A DNA stretch of 9,952 nt, from positions 1-9,952 of the forward strand of contig JANYAB010000176.1 of NCBI GenBank assembly GCA_025355225.1, in the 5' to 3' direction. The stretch is from Bacteroidota bacterium (lineage in GTDB: Bacteria; Bacteroidota; Bacteroidia; Sphingobacteriales; Sphingobacteriaceae). Positions 1 to 6,477 of this stretch are shown in pieces. The notes below the pieces were generated by a model that saw nothing but the letters and a program-made list of their open reading frames with translations, was not told where the DNA came from and ran no database searches. The position numbers were made by a program, and so were the translations under genes. Positions within the stretch are counted from its first letter, which is position 1, and each line of letters starts with the position of its first letter.

Positions 1-1647
1 CGTCGATATCCGGTGGGCAATAATAATACTGGTTTTACCAAGCATTATTTTACCCAGGTTATTTAAAATCTCTTCCTCGGTACGGGTGTCAACTGCCGAA
101 AGACAATCATCAAATATTAATATCTGCGGATGCTTCACTATCGCCCTGGCAATAGAAACCCTTTGTTTTTGTCCACCCGAGAGCGTAACGCCACGTTCGC
201 CGATCAGTGTTTCAAAACCGTTTTTAAGTTCCATAATATTATTATACACTGCAGCGTCTTTCGCTGCCTGCTCAACCCGGGGCATATCCAATATATCGGC
301 GCTGAAGGCGATGTTATTGGCAATGGTATCAGAAAACAGGAAAACCTCCTGGGGTACAAAGCCAACCTGGGAGCGATATCCTTCAAGATTCAATTGTTGC
401 ACGGGTTTATCGTCTATTAGTACCTCACCGGCTGTAGGATCATACATGCGCATTATTAAATTGGCTATGGTTGATTTTCCGGAACCTGTACGGCCGATAA
501 TAGCGATCATCTGGCCGGGTTCGGCAGTAAAGGATACATTTTTTAAAGCCTGGATGCTGGTTTCAGGATAGATGAAGGATACATTATTAAAACTGATCCT
601 GCCTTTCAAAATATGAATGGCAACGTTTGGAGAAATGATCTCAGGTTGTTCATGCAAAAACTCATTGATCCTTTTTTGTGAGGCAGCTGCACGTTGTATC
701 AACGAAGTTACCCATCCCAGGGACATTACCGGGAAAGTAAGCATGTTTAAGTATACGATAAACTCGGCGATGTTGCCTGGTGTAATAGTGCCCCTCATTA
801 CTTCAACACCTCCCACATACATGATGATCACATTGCTCAGTCCGACCAATAAAAGCATCATAGGAAAAAAAAGGGCCTGTACCTTTACAAGGGCCATGGA
901 ATGCGTTTTGTAATTCTCGCTTTCAGCAGCAAAGCTGTCGCGCACTGATTTTTCCCTTACGTACGATTTAATAACCCGGATACCCGAAAAATTTTCCTGT
1001 ACAAAACTCGATAGAATTGATAGGCGCTGCTGTATTTTCTCGCTCCTGAAATTGATGATATTGTTTACATAATAAATGGTTATTACCAGCACAGGCATTG
1101 GTAAAATGGAAAATATGGCAAGCTTCACATTTATTACCAGCATAAAGCAGATCACCATTATAAAAAGCACAACTGTATTTATAGTGTACATAATACCCGG
1201 CCCAAGGTACATGCGGACCCGACTTACATCTTCGGTTACCCGGTTCATCAGGTCGCCGGTATTGTGGCGGCGAAAAAAAGCCAGCGATAATTGCTGATAA
1301 TGATTGTAAATCTCATTTTTAAGGTCGTATTCAATATGGCGCGACATCAGGATGATAGTTTGCCGCATAAAAAACAGGAATAAACCGCGCAGCAATGCCA
1401 AAGCAAGCATCAGCGCCCCAAAAAGCATCAGACTGTAGCCAAATATGTCATAAATAAGCGCCTGCTTGTCAAAGCCTGAAAATAATTGATAGAGGGCAAT
1501 ATTTTCGGTAACAAGGTTAACTGCTATGCGGATCACTTGTGCGGGAAGCACCAGGAAAATGTTAGAAATAGCAACAAACAGGATACCCGGAATAAGCCGC
1601 CAGCGGTATTTGTAAAAGAATTTATTCAGGTAAGCAAGGCTCTTCAT
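1..1647 (-). CDS. ABC exporter, fused membrane and ATPase domains (MdlA/YheI-like), C-terminus cut by window edge
   Basis: Half-transporter that would export a lipid, drug or peptide across the inner membrane using ATP. The 549 visible residues begin with six likely membrane helices (about 18-38, 68-93, 150-172, 176-196, 256-279, 287-310), followed by the ATPase domain: A-loop Tyr360, Walker A GRTGSGKST at 385-393 (Lys391), Q-loop Gln433, signature LSGGQKQR at 489-496, Walker B ILIFDD ending at Asp513-Asp514, D-loop SAVD at 517-520 and H-loop His545. The catalytic Glu after Walker B is Asp514, as in the degenerate subunits YheI/BmrC and MdlA, and the FSILPMPVL stretch (179-187) also recalls MdlA. 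Those proteins work as heterodimers, but no partner gene lies upstream; one could lie beyond the left edge. Reading is continuous without frameshift. ATG at 1647 is the first start after a good promoter. Substrate unknown. Confidence 0.93.
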   Translation of the reverse strand, partial: MKSLAYLNKFFYKYRWRLIPGILFVAISNIFLVLPAQVIRIAVNLVTENIALYQLFSGFDKQALIYDIFGYSLMLFGALMLALALLRGLFLFFMRQTIILMSRHIEYDLKNEIYNHYQQLSLAFFRRHNTGDLMNRVTEDVSRVRMYLGPGIMYTINTVVLFIMVICFMLVINVKLAIFSILPMPVLVITIYYVNNIINFRSEKIQQRLSILSSFVQENFSGIRVIKSYVREKSVRDSFAAESENYKTHSMALVKVQALFFPMMLLLVGLSNVIIMYVGGVEVMRGTITPGNIAEFIVYLNMLTFPVMSLGWVTSLIQRAAASQKRINEFLHEQPEIISPNVAIHILKGRISFNNVSFIYPETSIQALKNVSFTAEPGQMIAIIGRTGSGKSTIANLIMRMYDPTAGEVLIDDKPVQQLNLEGYRSQVGFVPQEVFLFSDTIANNIAFSADILDMPRVEQAAKDAAVYNNIMELKNGFETLIGERGVTLSGGQKQRVSIARAIVKHPQILIFDDCLSAVDTRTEEEILNNLGKIMLGKTSIIIAHRIST

Positions 1648-1657
1648 AGTTCTTTGA

Positions 1658-1686
1658 CAAAGGTAAGTTTTTTGATAGTAAGTCAA
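1658..1686 (-). promoter_or_regulatory. Bacteroidetes-type promoter for the ABC exporter
   Basis: On the minus strand TACCTTTG (1665-1658) matches the -7 consensus TAnnTTTG perfectly. A TTG at 1686-1684 stands 18 nt upstream, where the -33 element is expected. Transcription would begin near 1653, only about 6 nt before the ATG at 1647, so the leader would be extremely short. The -33 triplet sits inside the first heptad of the neighbouring inverted repeat. Not experimentally supported. Confidence 0.6.
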
Positions 1687-1794
1687 TAGTCGATAGTCCA
1701 TAGACCATGGTTTTATTTAACAAGGTCTTCGGCTTAATCTTATTTAAGTTACTATGGACTATCGACCAGGGTCTATCGACTAAAGCTATTGAAT
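1681..1794. repeat. Heptad inverted-repeat element 1 (unit AGTCNAT)
   Basis: The left arm is four contiguous 7-base units starting at 1681, 1688, 1695 and 1702, consensus AGTCNAT (AGTCAAT, AGTCGAT, AGTCCAT, AGACCAT). A 45-nt spacer (1709-1753) follows. The right arm has four units of the reverse complement at 1754, 1761, 1768 and 1775 (ATGGACT, ATCGACC, AGGGTCT, ATCGACT), then six extra bases and a fifth unit ATTGAAT at 1788. The longest perfect pairing is 15 bp: 1689-1703 with 1752-1766. Because units repeat, the arms can pair in several registers. It lies between two divergent promoters, so neither predicted transcript covers it; a terminator role is therefore unlikely here. Function unknown. 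Confidence 0.85.
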
Positions 1795-1817
1795 TATGAA
1801 CTATACGTTAAATTTAG

Positions 1818-1848
1818 TTGGTCACAATAAAAAAAACCTATACTTTTG
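1818..1848 (+). promoter_or_regulatory. Bacteroidetes-type promoter for the amino-acid dehydrogenase
   Basis: TACTTTTG at 1841-1848 matches TAnnTTTG perfectly, and TTGG at 1818-1821 lies 19 nt upstream as a -33 element. Transcription would start near 1853-1856, giving a leader of about 28 nt to the ATG at 1883. This position excludes translation from the ATG at 1796 on this transcript. Confidence 0.65.
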
Positions 1849-1882
1849 TCCGAAGCCCTATACAATTACTTTGCAGCCTAAA

Positions 1883-2968
1883 ATGTCAGCTCAAAATACA
1901 AACGAATCGGTGTTTGACCAAATGAATGCCTATGGTCATCAAAAAATAGTTTTTTGCAGCGACCCTGACACTGGCCTGAAAGCTATAATTGCAATTCACG
2001 ATACAACTTTGGGCCCGGCTTTAGGCGGAACACGGATGTGGGCCTACAAATCTGAAGCTGATGCATTGAACGATGTGTTGCGCTTGTCAAAAAGCATGAC
2101 CTACAAAGCTTCAATAGCTGGTCTCAATTTAGGCGGCGGAAAAGCAGTGATCATCGGTAATTCGCATAAAGATAAAACCGAAGCTTTGTTGCGGAAATTC
2201 GGGCGATTTATTAAAAATCTTAATGGGGAGTTTATAACAGCCGAAGAAGTGGGTACCAATCCAAAGGATATGGAGTATATCCGAATGGAAACGCAGCACG
2301 TGCTGGGGGTACCTGAAACAATTGGCGGAAGCGGTGATCCATCGCCCATAACGGCCCTTGGTGTTTTTATGGGAATAAAAGCTGCAGTGAAGGAGCTTTA
2401 CGGCAATGATAGTTTGACAGGAAAATCAGTTGTAGTGCAGGGTATTGGCCACGTGGGCGAAAACCTGGTGCGTTTGCTTCGCGATGAGAATGCCATGGTA
2501 TATGTTAGTGATCTCAATGACGAGCGCACCGGGCAGGTAGCTAAAAAATATGGCGCCCAGGCTGTTTCAAATAATACTATTTTCGACTTAGATGCCGATA
2601 TTTATTCGCCATGCGCACTGGGAGCCACTATCAACGCGCAAACAATAGACAAACTTAAATTTTCCATTATCGCCGGATCGGCAAACAATCAATTGGAAGA
2701 TGAGTTTATACAGGGCAGAATATTGCTTGAAAAAGGGATATTATTTGCCCCGGATTATGTGATCAATGCAGGAGGAGTAATCAACTGTTATTCGGAGTTG
2801 ATGGGATTTAGCAAAAAGCGTACTTTACAGCTCACTGAGAATATTTACGAAGCAACACGCAATGTAATAAAGCTTTCAAAAGCCGAAAATATTTCAACCA
2901 TCGAAGCTGCAAACAGAATTGCAGAAAAGCGTATATTAGATATTAAAAAAGTTAAGTCAACCTATTAA
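1883..2968 (+). CDS. Leu/Glu/Phe/Val-type amino-acid dehydrogenase (probably leucine dehydrogenase)
   Basis: Cytoplasmic enzyme that oxidatively deaminates an aliphatic L-amino acid, probably leucine, valine or isoleucine, to the 2-oxo acid with NAD+, linking branched-chain amino acids to branched fatty-acid and energy metabolism. From ATG 1883 it is 361 residues, close to known leucine dehydrogenases (about 364). The substrate-binding Lys75 (TYKASIAG) and catalytic Lys87 (GGGKAVI) keep the 12-residue spacing of Lys68/Lys80 in the Lysinibacillus enzyme. LGPALGGTRMW (43-53) and SGDPSP (150-155) are family blocks. The Rossmann motif is GIGHVG (187-192), with Asp210 at the end of the next strand, favouring NAD+ over NADP+. 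An in-frame ATG at 1796 would add 29 residues, but a promoter lies inside that stretch and the extension does not resemble the family. The exact amino acid used cannot be told from sequence. Confidence 0.93.
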   Translation: MSAQNTNESVFDQMNAYGHQKIVFCSDPDTGLKAIIAIHDTTLGPALGGTRMWAYKSEADALNDVLRLSKSMTYKASIAGLNLGGGKAVIIGNSHKDKTEALLRKFGRFIKNLNGEFITAEEVGTNPKDMEYIRMETQHVLGVPETIGGSGDPSPITALGVFMGIKAAVKELYGNDSLTGKSVVVQGIGHVGENLVRLLRDENAMVYVSDLNDERTGQVAKKYGAQAVSNNTIFDLDADIYSPCALGATINAQTIDKLKFSIIAGSANNQLEDEFIQGRILLEKGILFAPDYVINAGGVINCYSELMGFSKKRTLQLTENIYEATRNVIKLSKAENISTIEAANRIAEKRILDIKKVKSTY

Positions 2969-3018
2969 ATTTAAATATTAATTAAACAGGAGCAATCCTA
3001 CAATCGTTCTTTAATAAA

Positions 3019-3969
3019 ATGTTAAACAGAAGACATTTACGGGTAAAAGTTTTACAGGCGTTATACGCATATCATTTGTCAGACAATAAGGAAATCAAAC
3101 AGCACGAAAAAAACCTGCTGCAAAGTATCGATAAGGTATATGAAATGTATATCTGGATGCTATCACTAATTTCTGAGGTGGTGCACTATGCGGAAAATGA
3201 TGCTGATGAAAGAGCTCACAAGCATTTGCCAACGGCTGATGACCTGGTGCCCAAACTCAAAATACTTGAAAATAGATTTATTCTTTCTCTAAACAAAAAT
3301 GAAGAATTTTTAGAAGCGGTAAAGAAATATAAAGTATCATGGACTTTTGAGCCCGAACTTGCAAAATCGTTATTTATTATTCTTAAGAACTCCGCTGAAT
3401 ACGAGGAGTATCTTCAAAAAACGGGCGACACGATTCAAACCGATAAGGATATTATTAAATTTATTTTCAAACGAGTGATCCTGAAATCGTTGCTTGCCGA
3501 GCAGGTATTTGAAGATAAGTTTATTTTTTGGCCGGTTGATAAAGATGTTTTGCAGGCGCTGATAGCAAAGACGTTTAAGAACTTTGCTTACGACGACTAT
3601 AAATTGAACAAACTGGCCGAAGTTACCGGAAACTGGATTGATGACAGACAGTTCATTGTCGACCTGTTTCAGCAAAGTATCCGGCATAATAATGAATACC
3701 AGGAAATGATAGGGAAAAAAACCCAGAACTGGGAGCCTGAACGTATTGCTATGATGGACACATTATTAATGAAAATGGCAATTGCTGAATTTATTAATTT
3801 TACCTCGATCCCGGTTAAAGTAACTATTAATGAATACCTCGAAATATCTAAAGAGTTTAGTACGCCTAAAAGTAATTCATTTATAAACGGTATCTTAGAC
3901 AAGATTTTATACGAATTAAAAGCTGATAACGTAATAAAGAAAGTAGGGAGAGGTTTGATTGAAGATTAA
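3019..3969 (+). CDS. nusB: Transcription antitermination factor NusB, long Bacteroidetes form
   Basis: RNA-binding protein that, with NusE (ribosomal protein S10), binds boxA and helps RNA polymerase read through rRNA operons. The N-terminus (residues 1-20, NRRHLRVKVLQALYAYHL) and the C-terminal block (about 237-300, including PVKVTINEYLEISKEF and FINGILDKI) match NusB. The protein has 316 residues against about 140 in E. coli; the excess is a largely helical, charged middle region of roughly 170 residues (about 60-235) that I do not recognise. Such enlarged NusB proteins are, from memory, usual in Bacteroidetes. The gene begins 50 nt after the dehydrogenase stop; no promoter is obvious in that AT-rich gap, so it may be read through from upstream. 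It opens a run of core genes. Confidence 0.92.
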   Translation: MLNRRHLRVKVLQALYAYHLSDNKEIKQHEKNLLQSIDKVYEMYIWMLSLISEVVHYAENDADERAHKHLPTADDLVPKLKILENRFILSLNKNEEFLEAVKKYKVSWTFEPELAKSLFIILKNSAEYEEYLQKTGDTIQTDKDIIKFIFKRVILKSLLAEQVFEDKFIFWPVDKDVLQALIAKTFKNFAYDDYKLNKLAEVTGNWIDDRQFIVDLFQQSIRHNNEYQEMIGKKTQNWEPERIAMMDTLLMKMAIAEFINFTSIPVKVTINEYLEISKEFSTPKSNSFINGILDKILYELKADNVIKKVGRGLIED

Positions 3970-4020
3970 GTAAATTACTTAAAATCATAAAAAACAATTA
4001 TTAAACGAATAATCACAATC

Positions 4021-4455
4021 ATGAAAAAACTGTTTTTAGGCCTGATAGCGATAAGTTTGCTAATAGCCTGTAATAACTCAAATCAAGCAAACAGTAATTT
4101 ATCCGCAGCAAATGGAACTACTGCAACCGCGGGCGATGGCCCGGTAATGAAGTTCGAAAAAGAAACCCATGATTTCGGTAAGATCAAACAGGGCGATAAG
4201 GTAGCGTATGATTTTAAGTTTACAAATACCGGTAAATCTCCGCTTATTATATCTAATGCGGTTGCTTCATGCGGTTGCACAATCCCAACATGGCCGCACA
4301 CGCCAATTAAACCGGGCGAAGGCGCGGTAATAAAAGTAATCTTTAATAGTGCAACAAAAGTAGGTTTGCAGGATAAGCAAATTACAATAACAGCCAATAC
4401 AAACCCGGCACAAAACCTGGTACATCTAATTGGCGAAGTACAACTTCCAAAATAA
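4021..4455 (+). CDS. DUF1573 lipoprotein
   Basis: Small exported lipoprotein of unknown function, 144 residues. The signal peptide (MKKLFLGLIAISLLIAC) ends in a lipobox, LIAC, with Cys17 as the lipidated residue. A low-complexity Asn/Ala/Thr/Ser linker (18-40) leads into a DUF1573 domain (about 44-143), an immunoglobulin-like fold related to ASPM/SPD-2/hydin domains. Typical blocks are THDFGKIKQGD (49-59), FKFTNTGKSPLIISN (65-79) and ASCGCTIP (82-89) with the Cys84/Cys86 pair. It would be anchored on the periplasmic or outer-membrane side. It starts 51 nt after nusB and ends 17 nt before yajC, an arrangement I recall as common in Bacteroidetes, so cotranscription is likely. Role not known. 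Confidence 0.9.
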   Translation: MKKLFLGLIAISLLIACNNSNQANSNLSAANGTTATAGDGPVMKFEKETHDFGKIKQGDKVAYDFKFTNTGKSPLIISNAVASCGCTIPTWPHTPIKPGEGAVIKVIFNSATKVGLQDKQITITANTNPAQNLVHLIGEVQLPK

Positions 4456-4472
4456 CTATATTTATATTAAAC

Positions 4473-4802
4473 ATGATAGCAACAATTTTATTACAAGCGA
4501 GTGGTGGTTTAGGCGGTCTGGGATCATTTATACCAATGATATTGATCATTGTGGTATTTTATTTCTTTATGATCCGTCCACAGGTAAAAAAGCAAAAAGA
4601 TCAGAAGAAATATGTTAATGAGCTTAAAAAAGGCGATAAGGTGATTACCAGTGCCGGTATGCACGGTAAAATTGCAGATGTAGGCGAAACTACTTTTTTA
4701 ATTGAGACTGAAGGTGGTCATAAAATCCGTTTTGACAAAACAGCTATTTCCTTAGAAGCTTCAAGAGCATTAAATACTCCACCAGCCGTCGCTAAAAGTT
4801 AA
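4473..4802 (+). CDS. yajC: Sec translocase auxiliary subunit YajC
   Basis: Inner-membrane accessory subunit of the SecDF-YajC complex, which assists protein export and membrane insertion by SecYEG. The 109 residues hold one membrane helix (about 18-34), the hallmark FYFFMIRPQVKKQK (29-42) directly after it, and the cytoplasmic YajC core with LKKGDKVITSAGMHGKI (51-67). Length and layout match E. coli YajC (110 residues). It follows the DUF1573 gene by 17 nt. Heptad element 2 begins 18 nt after its stop codon and separates it from the YbbR-like gene. Confidence 0.95.
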   Translation: MIATILLQASGGLGGLGSFIPMILIIVVFYFFMIRPQVKKQKDQKKYVNELKKGDKVITSAGMHGKIADVGETTFLIETEGGHKIRFDKTAISLEASRALNTPPAVAKS

Positions 4803-4820
4803 TTTGGGATGACAGGAAAG

Positions 4821-4920
4821 GGAGAGAGGTGAAAGGAGAAAGGTGAAATCGCAAAGCAAAAGGCTAACAGATTTTTTAATATTTTACCTCTCACCTTTTG
4901 CCTCCTAATCACCTTTTACC
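4821..4920. repeat. Heptad inverted-repeat element 2 (unit GGTGAAA)
   Basis: The left arm is four contiguous heptads at 4821, 4828, 4835 and 4842 (GGAGAGA, GGTGAAA, GGAGAAA, GGTGAAA). A 33-nt spacer follows. The right arm has reverse-complement units at 4882 (TTTTACC), 4889 (TCTCACC) and 4896 (TTTTGCC), then eleven less regular bases and another TTTTACC at 4914. Further pairing is possible between GCAAAAGG (4856-4863) and CCTTTTGC (4894-4901), leaving a 30-nt loop. The left arm is nearly all purine and the right nearly all pyrimidine. It fills most of the 127-nt gap between yajC and the YbbR-like gene and ends 9 nt before that start codon, so in RNA a hairpin could affect readthrough or ribosome access. 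Function unknown. Confidence 0.8.
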
Positions 4921-4929
4921 TCCTGGAAA

Positions 4930-5877
4930 ATGGCACTAATAAAATTATCGACAACAGAGCGACGGCGCTTTTCGGCATTTTTTACCTGCCTTGTACTGGC
5001 AGTTTTTGCCTGGATATTTACCGCGCTTTCTAATTCGTATAATTTTACGGTCAAAGAGGTACTGTCTTATAAAAATACACCTCAAAAACGCGCCTTTCAT
5101 TCATTGCAACCCGACACAGTCAATGCCACTATGCAGGGTACGGGCTGGCAGATGTTTTTCTCAAAAATGAAAAATGAGAACAAAGTCATTGGTGTCGACC
5201 TGCGTACGCTCGATAATAAAGATTTTGTGGTCCTAAGTTCGCAGTTGAAACAAATAAATGACAGCAAGGAATTTGACGAGCAGGTTGTATCCTTCAGCCC
5301 GGATACACTCTATTTTGATTTCTCCGACAGAGCGGTTAAAAAAGTGCCCGTCAGACTGCTCACAGGTATAAAATACCAGCATCAATTTGCACAATCCAAT
5401 GATATCTCTGTTAGTCCATCCTATGTTACATTGAATGGCCCGGGTAACGTTATCGATAAAATAAAAACCTGGAATACCGATTCGTTGATACTGGACAGCG
5501 TAAACGAAACAATTAAAACGAGAGTTGATTTTCAGCCCGTTAAGGAGGGAAATATAAGTATATATCCGAAATCGGTTCAGGTAGTTATCCCTGTAGATGA
5601 ATTTACTGAAAAAACGGTGCTTATTCCGGTTAAATTATTGAATAATCATAACTACTATAAAGTAAAGCTATTTCCTCAAAAAGTTAAGGTTACATTTACC
5701 ACTTCATTGAGCAGGTATGCCGAAATGGATGAGGATTTTTTTGAAGCTTCCGCCGATCTCAGCCTTTGGCAGGACAATGGTTATAATACATTACCTGTTA
5801 AACTTACGCGCGTTCCGGCATATTGTAAAATAACTAAGATAGAACCGCAAAATGTTGATTTTATCATCAGGAAATAA
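4930..5877 (+). CDS. YbbR-like membrane-anchored protein
   Basis: Protein of 315 residues with a short cytoplasmic N-terminus, one membrane helix (about 14-34) and a large extracytoplasmic beta-rich part. The latter appears as three successive segments (about 36-130, 137-222, 226-313), the middle one carrying the YbbR-like pattern VPVRLLTGI (139-147), VTLNGPGNVIDKI (166-178) and SLILDSVNETI (185-195). In Firmicutes YbbR (CdaR) is encoded with the cyclic-di-AMP synthase and regulates it; no such enzyme gene is adjacent here, so that role should not be transferred. Its stop codon directly abuts the coaE ATG with zero spacing, suggesting coupled translation. Its start lies 9 nt after heptad element 2. 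Family assignment good, function unknown. Confidence 0.82.
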   Translation: MALIKLSTTERRRFSAFFTCLVLAVFAWIFTALSNSYNFTVKEVLSYKNTPQKRAFHSLQPDTVNATMQGTGWQMFFSKMKNENKVIGVDLRTLDNKDFVVLSSQLKQINDSKEFDEQVVSFSPDTLYFDFSDRAVKKVPVRLLTGIKYQHQFAQSNDISVSPSYVTLNGPGNVIDKIKTWNTDSLILDSVNETIKTRVDFQPVKEGNISIYPKSVQVVIPVDEFTEKTVLIPVKLLNNHNYYKVKLFPQKVKVTFTTSLSRYAEMDEDFFEASADLSLWQDNGYNTLPVKLTRVPAYCKITKIEPQNVDFIIRK

Positions 5878-6477
5878 ATGCTTAAAGTTGGTATAACAGG
5901 GAACATTGGCGGCGGTAAAACTACTGTCAGCAAAATATTTGAACTATTGGGTACCCCGGTTTTTTATGCCGATGATGCAGCCAAGACGGTAATGATCACC
6001 GACCCGGTTCTTATTGACGCCATAAAAACGTCTTTCGGCTCCAAAGCTTATTTTGAAGATGGTACACTAAATCGCAAACACATAGCATCTATTGTTTTCA
6101 ATAATGAGACCGAATTGGCTAAACTGAATTCACTGGTACATCCCGCCGTTTTCAAAGCTTTTGATAGCTGGGTGGCGCAAGTTAAGAATGTACCTTATGT
6201 GATAAAGGAAGCAGCCCTATTGTTTGAAAGCAGTTCGTATAAAATGTGCGATTACACTATTATGGTTACAGCCCCGTACGAACTAAGGGTAAACCGGGTT
6301 ATGCGCCGGGATGGTTTATCCCGGGCGGAAATTGAAAAACGCAATGCGAAACAATTCTCCGAAGAAAAGAAAATACAATTAGCCGATTATGTGATCAGGA
6401 ATGATGACACGGAATTGGTTATTCCGCAAGTTTTGGCCTTGCATAAACAATTTATATCCCTTGCCGCTGCTCAATGA
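5878..6477 (+). CDS. coaE: Dephospho-CoA kinase CoaE
   Basis: Cytoplasmic kinase for the last step of coenzyme A synthesis: ATP-dependent phosphorylation of the ribose 3'-hydroxyl of dephospho-CoA. The 199 residues (E. coli 206) contain the P-loop GNIGGGKTT (8-16), ADDAAK (31-36) corresponding to the family's DADxxA motif with the likely catalytic Asp, a VHPAVF block, LLFESS, and the LID-like RRDGLSRAEIEKRNAKQ followed by ADYVIRND. The P-loop has Asn and Gly where GGIGSGKS is more usual, which should still bind phosphate. Its ATG immediately follows the YbbR-like stop, and its own stop overlaps the next ATG by four bases (ATGA). Expected to be essential. Confidence 0.95.
   Translation: MLKVGITGNIGGGKTTVSKIFELLGTPVFYADDAAKTVMITDPVLIDAIKTSFGSKAYFEDGTLNRKHIASIVFNNETELAKLNSLVHPAVFKAFDSWVAQVKNVPYVIKEAALLFESSSYKMCDYTIMVTAPYELRVNRVMRRDGLSRAEIEKRNAKQFSEEKKIQLADYVIRNDDTELVIPQVLALHKQFISLAAAQ

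Noticed and set aside
86..571. Plus-strand open frame of 161 residues, and others at 130-420, 617-913, 1076-1297 and 1486-1689
   Set aside because: All are antisense to the ABC exporter, whose minus-strand frame is continuous and carries every ATPase motif.
1681..1794. CRISPR array
   Set aside because: Units are only 7 bases, contiguous without spacers, inverted in the second arm, and no cas genes are present.
1796..1882. Upstream in-frame start of the dehydrogenase
   Set aside because: The promoter lies inside this stretch, and the extra residues do not resemble the family.
2101..2349. Minus-strand frame within the dehydrogenase, and similar ones at 3370-3687, 3669-3902, 4083-4397, 6654-6941, 7302-7484, 7564-7755 and 7872-8117
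   Set aside because: They are antisense to conserved genes, without family motifs or promoters.
4430..4618. Plus-strand frame overlapping the DUF1573 end and the yajC start
   Set aside because: It is a shadow in another frame of two well-supported genes and has no recognisable features.
4821..4920. Insertion sequence or MITE remnant for the heptad elements
   Set aside because: No target-site duplication or transposase is visible, and the three elements do not share sequence, which a copied element would.
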